Source: Wuchereria bancrofti
Lineage: Eukaryota; Nematoda; Chromadorea; Rhabditida; Onchocercidae
Assembly (NCBI GenBank): GCA_005281725.1
Contig: SSBO01000012.1
Location: forward strand, 13,708,954-13,765,347
DNA length: 56,394 nucleotides
Direction of reading: 5' to 3'
The position numbers and the translations under genes were made by a program. The stretch's first letter is position 1, and every line of letters begins with the position of its first letter. The notes under the pieces are model-generated. The model was given only the letters and a program-made list of their open reading frames with translations. It was not told the origin of the DNA and searched no databases. Shown here piece after piece: positions 47,901-56,394 of this stretch.

Positions 47901-49236
47901 ATCATCATCTATTCGTTTTAATTTACTCTATGCCAAATCATATGAAATGAATTACACCTATCATTGAAGATGCTAATAGTTGTACATGTTTTTTCAATGT
48001 TACCTATTACTGTGTACGGTGTTATCAAATAAGGCAATTTATAAACTAATAGTACTTTAATGATTTTCTAAGCCTGCTTACAATTCATATGTACTGCACT
48101 TATGTTTTTAATTTTCACAACGTATTTAGATGTATGTGACAGATATATATGTAACACTGCATTGACATTACGTGACAAGTGAAATTTCTGGAGGATTAAT
48201 TTTGATCTATTCAATTGCTAATTTTTGTACACGCTTCTACTTTTTGACCTAAAATTGAACTGTAATGATGGAATTAATTCTAGATGAATACATGAATACT
48301 TAATATTGCATTAATTAGGTATAATACTAAATATTAAGAATTTATTCAAAATTTATTAAATTTTAAATTATTCGAAGAATACTTATAACTAGTATATAAT
48401 ATTAGCTAAACTTTTCGTTTTTATATATTGCAATAAACATCGAATTATTGCAAAATTTTTTTTTCTTGCTTATCTTTTATTTTTGCAAGCGTAAAAAAGT
48501 CAGTAAAAAATACAGCAAATGATAAGTATTATTTGATAACTTAATTATTATTAAATTACGGCAGTTCATGTTTGACCATATTTTTGTATTTCAAATTATC
48601 AGTTCTGTTTTAAGGAAACCAAAAGTAAAAAGAATATAGAAAATAAAAAACAAGACAAAATTCGTTTAAATAACGCACAGCAGAAGCTAATTAAGTATTA
48701 TTCAAAATCATTCCATCTTCTTCCCATAACATTAACAGATCAAATAATCAGTAATACTGTCTAATTTTTTTAATTCCTAATTAAAATTCTCTTCATTCCT
48801 TGTTAAAAATTATTAACACTAACCGATAACGGCATACCAATATTTAGTTTATGCATAATAAGACACGGTAGTTAAACAATAATTATATATTTCATCGACT
48901 TTTTTATTTTCAGAATTTTTTTTTTGTATTCATTAATAATATTTCAAAATTTTTTTCATGGTACTTTTCATTATGTTAAAAAAAGATTTAAAGCTAATTT
49001 AAATATTGCTGAAATTAATCAAGAAAACAAACATTTAGATATTCATTCATTAACTTGCGATGAGCAAACCAATTAGCGCAACATAGCCAAGGATATTGCC
49101 AAATTTTTATTCCAATCTGTCGTGGAGCCATTTGAAATTCATCGATTGTCAATGTTTTAATTTCTTCTGCTACCTTCAAGTTTTTAGTATGGCAAATTTT
49201 GTCTTTTTTTTTGTTTTTTATTTGAATCATTGTCAA
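44906..49236 (-). CDS. Multi-exon gene, unknown protein (N-terminal ~122 residues modelled)
   Basis: Exons on the minus strand: 49236-49033 (68 codons), 46875-46770, 44962-44906. Junctions are in phase: AAT|GTTTGT to ACAAAG|TGG, AAAG|GTTAGC to CTACAG|TT, then donor ATCA|GTAAGG. The protein shows a Lys-rich start, LTIDEFQMAPRQIGIKIWQY, PWLCCANWFAHRK, then WQADKMKYGDFVEAIRATCP and FPVGFVECSK, then a Ser/Thr-rich SEMSVSSTSEIQSTVKAI. I do not recognise the family. A possible last exon in the right phase (43450-43386, ending SVYIKSSE and a stop) has a weak acceptor. Introns of about 2 kb are long for the window. Exons 2 and 3 exist twice more downstream in copies 2 and 1; exon 1 is single. ATG at 49236 is the first in frame, with no trans-splice acceptor close by, so the true start may lie in an unseen upstream exon. 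Confidence 0.5.
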
Positions 49237-50707
49237 TTATACAAATTTAATCAATGAATGGTTTATTTTATCAAAATAATTTGACAAAACTACTTTCAAT
49301 CTGGAAATGAAATAATCTGTTAGCAATCTTTGACAAGTTGAACTTCTTAAATTCGATGAGACATAATTAAATATTCAATTATTCAAACCATTTCTAACGC
49401 TGAAAAATATCTAGCGAATGAAACATTAAATTTTTGAAATAAGCTGACAACTGTAGATATTGTAAGGAATTTTTTTAGAAAAAAATTAGAAATACGGGAT
49501 TGAATGATTTTTTTCTTTTGATTAATCTTTTACTTATACTCAAACACAATATCATATTCTTTTAATGATAAAAAAGCTGATATAAAAAATTTGTTATTAT
49601 AATAAGTAAAAGCAATTTTAGATGCTATTTATGTAAATCATTCCATCATTTTGTTTTTACATGAGGAAAATTACGGATTGATTGAAAATTGAAAAATAAA
49701 TTTAAAAAATATTCCCCTTTTGTGAAAATTTTAAGCATACATTAAAAACACATTGGAATCAAGAGAAATATAAAAAAAAATTACAAATACTTAAAAACGG
49801 TCGTGTTGTTTATGGCGGACAAATGTCATTAAAATATTACAAATGAAAATTGCATAAAATTTTTTGTTTTTTTCATTTAATTAATTGGAGAGAGACAAAG
49901 AAGGAGGGAGGGATGAGAGAAAAGATTGAATTGAAATTTATCAAATTTGACTACCAGTCTGTTGATTATACAATAAATTATTAAACCAACTAAACCAAAA
50001 AGTTATTCTTTATGTAAAATTAAATAAACTATAGACAAATAAAAACGCATAGAAAAGTTAAAAGAAAAATTACTTATTGAAAATCGAGTAATTATTGTAG
50101 CTGCGATAAGTAATCAAAAAACATAAAATAGCGTAACACTGAGTGCTACTGTATCTTCAAGTAAAGATGATAATCGTTATTAAATTTCAATACTTGATAT
50201 GTTATAATTAAAAAGATGGTTAATTAAAACGAATAATTGTAATTAAAAAGAACTATTAAATTATTCAAATGCATATCACGCATTAAGTAAAAATATATCA
50301 ATATGGTAGCTAATAGCTAATGATAATTTCCATAAAAATTAAATATTTGATATGAATGTTCCACTGCTACCATTAGAATTTCTAGTTAAACAAATCTGCG
50401 ATTTAATTCGAAAACTTAAATTCTATGAAATTTTTTATAAATAAATACTAATGTATCGTAATAAATGAATTGCGAACAATTTCATATCATTTAATTCATA
50501 ATAATAAGCTCACATAATTTGTTTGATAGTGCTCACTTCACATAACTGATATAGCAATGGTCACTTCATGCTTATTTGCTAGTGGTCATTCTATAAAACT
50601 CATCTAATAATGACAATTTCATGTCATTTGTCGCATTAATTACTTTCTTTCAATTTTATGGCGCAGTATTACAATTCTTATATTATCACTATCATGAAAC
50701 CCTGGAG
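49237..50707. other. Intergenic, no gene seen
   Basis: AT-rich with a purine tract at 49885-49925 (GGAGAGAGACAAAGAAGG). It should contain the promoter of the minus-strand gene at 49.2 kb. No exon-like sequence. Confidence 0.4.
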
Positions 50708-51016
50708 AAATTATTGTGAAAACATTACACTTTGCGCAAATTTTTCATCAGCTTCTTCAGTATCGCGGTCGATCGATATTTGTAAAGTTCCTTCAGATTG
50801 TTGTATTATTGGCTGTAATGTTTATTTTTTAGAATTTAATATTCTTCAATAAAAAGATTTTNAAATTATTGTGAAAACATTACACTTTGCGCAAATTTTT
50901 CATCAGCTTCTTCAGTATCGCGGTCGATCGATATTTGTAAAGTTCCTTCAGATTGTTGTATTATTGGCTGTAATGTTTATTTTTTAGAATTTAATATTCT
51001 TCAATAAAAAGATTTT
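50708..51016. repeat. 154-bp direct repeat flanking a single n (likely unmerged contig ends)
   Basis: 50708-50861 equals 50863-51016, n at 50862. The last exon of the neighbouring gene is therefore shown twice (50812-50711 and 50967-50866). Only the second is joined to the rest of the gene. Confidence 0.9.
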
Positions 51017-51731
51017 ATGCGTTAGTTAACCCACTGATTTATGTCTTCATTATCAATTTGGTCAATTTTTGTAGTCTTTAAAATCTAAAACAAATTAAGA
51101 AAAAATTAAGATGGAATTTAACTCACAAAGACATAAGTTAATGCTAATTTTTAACATAATAATAATAATAATCAGGCATTTTTCTGATGGTTTATATTTT
51201 AATTGCTTTAACCTGGAGTCGATAATAAAAAAAAATTTTGACTTCCTTTCCTTACTGTCATTTATATTTGAGTAGAATTTTTAAAAATTGAGGAAACAAA
51301 CCTTTCCATCTTTTTCAATTTTCACAAGAACTCGTCTTCGTTTTGGTTTTTTCTTAATTTTAAGCCATTTTTGTCTTTCCGCCTCGTTCTTAAACAAATA
51401 GCTTAGTTAATTATAGCATACTGTATTTGTGATACAAAAATCTTTTATCAACAGCTTTCTTTGAAATTTTCTAATAAATTTTAATCGCTTTAAATCAACA
51501 TTTCTTTATTTTGTATTCAAATTATTCATTCTTCTCTCTCTTTTACCTTCACTTTATATCATGCCTATTGTTTTTATCAGTGATATGAATGATAAAAGTT
51601 AGAACTTTTTCAATTTTATTCTGTTGTTTTGCTTCATTCATGACATGTTTCATTTGCGCCTGCTCTAAATAGCTTGACATTTGTGTTTCCATTCCATGCA
51701 CCGTCATCATCATCGATTCTTCAACTAATTT
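50866..51731 (-). CDS. 3' end of a gene for a charged, probably intracellular protein, four exons, partial
   Basis: Minus-strand exons: 51731-51606, 51388-51302, 51084-51031, 50967-50866. The last three join in phase 0 with clear acceptors (TTTGTTTAAG, TTTGTTTTAG, AACATTACAG); the donor of the first (AAA|GTTCTA) is weak. Content is clearly protein-like: KLVEESMMMTVHGMETQMSS then YLEQAQMKHVMNEAKQQNKI (helical, Met/Gln-rich), a basic NEAERQKWLKIKKKPKRRR patch that could be a nuclear localisation or RNA-binding segment, VLVKIEKDGK, KTTKIDQIDNEDINQW and an acidic tail DRDTEEADEKFAQSVMFSQ before the stop. If the third exon were not spliced it would end two codons later. No family is recognised. 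Upstream exons were not found. Confidence 0.58.
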
Positions 51732-51733
51732 CG

Positions 51734-54700
51734 CTATTCATTTTATAATTGATCATTAAATTATTATAGTAATTAAAAATTCAGCATAGCTTGTACGACT
51801 ATAAACAATGATACAATAACAAAAAAGTAATACCAAGCTTTAAAAAACTCAGAGAAAAAATAAATAAATAAGTTAAAAAACGAAGTGGTATATGATAAAA
51901 TACGCAATAAGAAAGTCAACAAAAAGTACAAATGTTAATTAGTTACTTATTTTAAGTTATACATAAGAGAATGAATGAAAAAATAAAAATAAAACTGATC
52001 ATGCAAATAATTGAATAATGAGTAATTTAAGAACATAGTTTTTTTATTTTTTTTTTTAAACAAATGCATTATAAATTTCATTTAATTTCTTCAGTAAGTA
52101 CAATTGTTGTTTTTGTTATTTTTTTCTTCTTTGTTTTCAAGTATAAATGCATTTCAAACAAGTGAATTTATCATTTTGTCATTGTAAAAACAATGAATAT
52201 CTTGAATGGAATGAAAACGAAAATTGTAGAAACAAACCGTTCAGTTGAATTGTAATTTTTTAAAATAAGCAAACTATTTTAAATTTAATTTCTTTCCTTC
52301 CCCTTTTTTGTAATTATTTATGCCTTTTTTAATGATTGTTCGTTTTCAAATTAAGTGGCAAATGTTTAAATTAAACAAAACATTAAATGAATATTTGGCC
52401 ACATGTAAACGTTTCATAATCTTCTAGCATACATCCGTCTATGTTAAGAATTAACATATTATATGGAAATAGACTAAGCTAATAATACTTATTCTTTTGT
52501 TATGAAACGATTTGTTGTTAATGCGTGTTTGCAATAAATTGCGCAAGTTTTATCAAAAAAATAAAATATATATATAATATTTTCTGATTTAATTTTGGAA
52601 TTTATTTCTGCTTATTTCTTTTGCTATGTGTTTCATCTAAAACGTGAAAAATTATTTCCACGTTATACGCTTAAGCGTAATTTGCATTATACGTTAAATA
52701 TTTGTTATTTGATTAATTAGAAATTGAAAAAGAATTGTGGAAATCATGTAATTGTTCCTTGTTGAGTTTAACTGTATATGCCCTGGTAATTTTAATAATT
52801 AATCCAGTAATCAAATGAATAAGGAGAGATTCGAATATTCAGATTTATACATTTTAGAGAATTTTTCTAAATTATTTCATCAATTTTTGCTAAATAATCT
52901 ATAAACATTCTATTTAATCAAATCTATTTAATCAAATAGATAAATTTATTTAGATAGTGTGATTAGTGCATTCTTCCTAATTGATTTGAAGAAATAATTG
53001 TTATAATAAAGCATTAATTTTGTATAAATGTAAATTGCAATTTGAAATCTTTTTGTAATTCACAAAAATATAAAGAAAATGAGTAGTTAAATAATTAAAT
53101 GATAAATTCATATTTTCTAGAATTAAATTTGATCATTTTACTACATTTAGAAGATGACGTATGCCATTTTATATATGTTTGGGAATGTTACGCACCTACT
53201 AAGAATGTAACTTGTCTTGGCCAAGCAGAAAAAAGACTAGAAATAGGGAGAAAAAGAGAGAGAGGAAAAGAGAAAAGCGCAGCACACAAATAAGGTTGTG
53301 TTTTCGAAAGGTAACATTGACGCATGATAGTTATTTATATATGTTAGCTATTTATTTATGTGAACTATCAGTTTTAGCTTTAGTTTAGCTGCAGCTCTGA
53401 TTTCCTTCTTCACTTTTCTTTCCTTTTTTTTCAGTTGTATATTATTGTAGGTTAGGCTGCATTACAATTATGCAAGTCTTGCATTAATTACATTGTTACA
53501 TATTATATATGTAAATAAAAAAAATGTTTTTTTTTTTTAAATTAAATATTTGGATGTAACTGAAACTTTTCTTTATTTTGATATTTAACTTTTTAATGCA
53601 GTGATTTCTCATCTTTTCATTAATAATAATGATAACTCTATTATAGAGAACTGATAATGATAGTGTTCAATGATATATGCTAAGTTGGGAAGTTTTTTTT
53701 TCCTTTTTTTTTGTTGGCGAATTATTAATTTGATTACTTTTTATCGTTAAAGAATGGGGAAAAGAAAATGGAAGTTAAATTAGATCAGAAGGAAGAGATC
53801 TCCCGGAAAGTTGCTTAGTCAGAGAAGTGCTAATATTTAATAAAGTACTTTTAAGAAATTTTGAAAATGCCAGTAAAAAGAAGAAAGATAAAATGATCTT
53901 ATGCTAAAACATATTTTTAATTGTACTGAATATAGTAAAATACAATTAGAAATGCATTCATATTGGAAGTGGCAGAGATTAAAAAATTTTAATTAATATT
54001 AAAATTGATGACTTGAAATGAATTTCCTAACGTAAGCAAATTAAAACGAAGTTACTATATCACTGGAACTAATAAATCGGATATCAAATACATCAAATAA
54101 GAGAAAGTTCTAATCAGTAAATGTATCACCATAGTACTTGCAATTCAGTGTTGAATTCATTTTAGCCAATTAAGAAAGCAAAGTATACAGTAATTATGTT
54201 TCTGTATTGTCTAAGATTAAATAATTAGTAAATTTTTGAAAAGATTTTGATTAAGACAATGGGAAAAGCAATAGTTCAAATAAATTAAGAACTAAAAAAA
54301 AGATAATAAACATAAAGAAATGATGAGAAAACCATAGTTATCCATCCGTTGAATAACTAATTTTCCAAATTATATTTGGAAGGAAAACTTTTTCATAATA
54401 TTTTTGACTATATACGAAATAAAATAGTATTTGATAAGTTGTATTAAGTATATGTATTAAAACTTCTCAATTTTTGACAGTAATAGCTTAAATGTTAGTT
54501 AAATTAACGACGTATGAGATTTTAAATAAATAAAACACAAATAAATGAAAAAATATTCAAATTCATGAGTAAAAAAGTTTTTTTTGATCGAAAATTTTAG
54601 AATAAAAACATGAAAGATAAGTTAAAATGATAAAAGAAAAATGATTGTAAAATATGTAACAAAGAAATTAAATCTTATTCACTGAATATAATTTTTTACA

Positions 54701-54792
54701 TTTTTTTTCTTGCATTTATTATACATTTGAAAAGTTATTATGTATATGATAATAAAAAATTTGAAATAATTAATTTTCACAAATTTACATAG
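51734..54792. other. Long AT-rich stretch, no firm gene
   Basis: Should hold upstream exons of the minus-strand gene, none of which I can point to. On the plus strand 53755-53813 reads KNGEKKMEVKLDQKEEISR, then stops, and 53099-53290 is open with a Lys/Arg/Glu-rich end; both are weak. A TATATA tract lies at 52565-52580. Confidence 0.35.
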
Positions 54793-55005
54793 ACGATGCA
54801 GTAAGGCTGCCGTAGAAACATATGTAAATGACATCGTAAGAAAAGACGAGGTAATTAAAATAATATCTATAAAATAATAATATTTTCACAAGCGTAATGA
54901 ATTTATTTTATTTTTTTGAACATATGAAATAATTCATATCGAATTAGAATGGATTGAAAAATACAGCCACTCACAATGAATTGTCTTCTTCAAAATACTT
55001 ATTAA
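54793..55005 (+). CDS. Two possible small exons of a plus-strand gene, partial
   Basis: Exon 54793-54850 lies between a good acceptor (TTTACATAG) and donor (GAG|GTAATT) and reads RCSKAAVETYVNDIVRKDE in the only open frame. Its GC content stands out. A following exon 54967-55005 (AAATACAG acceptor) continues in phase as PLTMNCLLQNTY and a stop. No upstream exon with the needed phase was identified and the family is unknown. Confidence 0.35.
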
Positions 55006-56041
55006 ATATATAATTTGAACAGAAAATCAGAATTATTGTTTCAATTATTTCATCCTTTTTGCTAATGCTCATTTTCACTTTCCCAATTTTTTAATTTTTA
55101 CAACAAAGCAAAAAAAAACAGAATAAAATTTAAAAAATAACTGAAATGTAATTTATATTTCATATTTTTGTGGAATTTTTTTTCGCTATTTTCATTTTTA
55201 CTTTTTTTCTCATTGAAAATTTTGGAAAATAAATAATGTAAGCATTACGTTTTAAATTTTCATTTTATTAAAATACAATTTAGCCTAATTGATATTACTA
55301 AAATATAATTTAGTTTAGTTTATATTACGAAGTGTTGAAATTAATTTACGCTAAAACTTTTAACGTGGATTAATTTTTATTACACTGCTTTATCAACAAC
55401 TCTAATTAGCTAATTTATTTATCAGATATTTTGTAATAAATGATTGCTACAGAATTAATGATATCATTGATACAAATAGTATTTTGCGAGGAGAAACAAG
55501 ACATTCAAATCATTACGTATTTATTTTGATATAGCCTAAACGTACTATATTTATTTTTAATTATAGTTATAGATAAGTTAGATACCAAAAACATTTTGCA
55601 AATTTGTGGAAAAATGATAAATGATATAAGTCATAAGGAAGTAATTTGAATAATTGAAATAATTGCAATATGAGAAAAATTGTATCGTAGCAATACGTAT
55701 TTACCAATTTAAAATAAGAGTAAAATAAATTTGTAAGTAATTTTCTTCATTTATATATCATTTGTAAATAGGTATTAGTAATTTTGCATAGTGAATAGTG
55801 AAAAATTTTTCTTTATAAGAAAAAAGAAAAAATGTACAAATAATAATTAATACAATAAAATTTTGGTTATATTATAAAATTTTGGTTATATTATTTTGGA
55901 AAAATTGAAGAAAAAAGTTATTAGATAAATATATATTGTTATGAAAGTTGGGGTTTAGTCTGAATATAATTTTCGTACGCTCAAAGTCCTTCTTTGTTTG
56001 TTATTGTAGTTGGTGTAGATGAATGCGTTGAATGAAAGGTC
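55006..56041. other. AT-rich DNA, no gene seen
   Basis: Contains a 19-bp direct repeat (AAAATTTTGGTTATATTAT, 55857-55895). From ~55945 the sequence is less AT-biased but has no open frame. Confidence 0.45.
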
Positions 56042-56394
56042 TGTTGTAACAATTTTATTTGGCTAACACCCACAATATATAGATATTAATCTATATCAAC
56101 AATACTGGTAATTTCGTAGAATATCTACGAATGAGATGAAGAAAATGGATGAACGAATATATTGATGGTGAAATGAATGGAATTGTGGGAGAGGGAGAGC
56201 AGTCGAATCATAGCTTACTGGTAAGGAAAAAACTGTTAGAACTGATTGAGACAAAGGATTTNTATAAGAAAAAAGAAAAAATGTACAAATAATAATTAAT
56301 ACAATAAAATTTTGGTTATATTATAAAATTTTGGTTATATTATTTTGGAAAAATTGAAGAAAAAAGTTATTAGATAAATATATATTGTTATGAA
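55814..56394. repeat. Direct repeat flanking a single n (likely unmerged contig ends)
   Basis: Sequence from 55814 recurs from 56263, right after the n at 56262 (offset 449), to the end of the window. Confidence 0.88.
56042..56129. other. Two adjacent hairpins in a TGTTG...CAACA-bounded segment
   Basis: 56042-56101 begins TGTTG and ends CAACA. Inside it, ATATAGAT-ATTA-ATCTATAT (56077-56096) forms an 8-bp stem; next to it CGTAGA-ATA-TCTACG (56115-56129) forms a 6-bp stem. Function unknown. The first segment could be the remnant of a small element, the stems could be chance at this composition. Confidence 0.35.

Larger units (their letters stand above)
42000..49040. repeat. Copy 3 of the large repeat, ending in unique DNA
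   Basis: Matches copy 2 to 49040 and then diverges (TTAGATATTCATT in place of TTCGATACAACA). This right end is the original chromosomal junction, since the first exon of the minus-strand gene continues across it. Confidence 0.9.

Noticed and set aside
1..56394. tRNA, rRNA and CRISPR features
   Set aside because: No tRNA arms with a GTTCGAATCC-type loop, no rRNA blocks, and no short direct repeats with regular unique spacers were seen. The repeats present are minisatellites, LTRs or assembly duplications.

Overview
The window is AT-rich nuclear DNA from a nematode. Three things in the sequence say so. Exact or near-exact copies of the conserved nematode spliced leader SL1 (starts GGTTTAATTACCC, ends AAGTTTGAG) occur several times. 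Introns end in TTTTCAG-type acceptors, one of them placed right before a start codon as in trans-splicing. A nematode chemoreceptor (Srx-type) relic is also present. The long AT-rich introns would fit a parasitic clade III worm such as a filaria, but that is inference. There are no bacterial-style genes, and most open frames are noise. Real genes appear only as short exons.

Layout. 1-8.5 kb: a repeat-rich, gene-poor stretch bounded by two copies of one LTR family in opposite orientation. The copy at 8.06-8.45 kb abuts the tail of a degraded non-LTR (RTE-like) retrotransposon. 9.4-10.5 kb: a large near-perfect foldback with ~413-bp arms. 13-14.8 kb: a two-exon gene for a small secreted protein behind a trans-splice acceptor. 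18.6-20.6 kb: a broken Srx chemoreceptor on the minus strand, with a possible LTR next to its first exon. 22.2-23.6 kb: an intact four-exon gene for a small multi-pass membrane protein, on the minus strand. 24.5-25.1 kb: an LTR-like element with an 84-bp x4 minisatellite and a perfect SL1.

26.3-49.0 kb is dominated by three copies of a roughly 6-7 kb segment. Copy 1 starts behind a solo LTR with clean 5-bp target duplications. Copies 2 and 3 repeat with a 7,042-bp period and each begins with an env-like gene fragment plus the same 367-bp LTR. A minus-strand gene starts at 49.2 kb and runs into copy 3; its later exons were copied along with the segment. 50.7-51.7 kb holds the end of another minus-strand gene, and 54.8-55.0 kb two possible plus-strand exons.

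The most interesting theme is an LTR retrotransposon family whose LTRs carry the host SL1 sequence, in some copies followed by GT as in the SL donor site. Assembly quality matters here: five of the six isolated single n positions sit between identical flanking sequences and look like contig ends joined without merging, so several apparent duplications are artefacts. No tRNA, rRNA, SL RNA gene or CRISPR was found.
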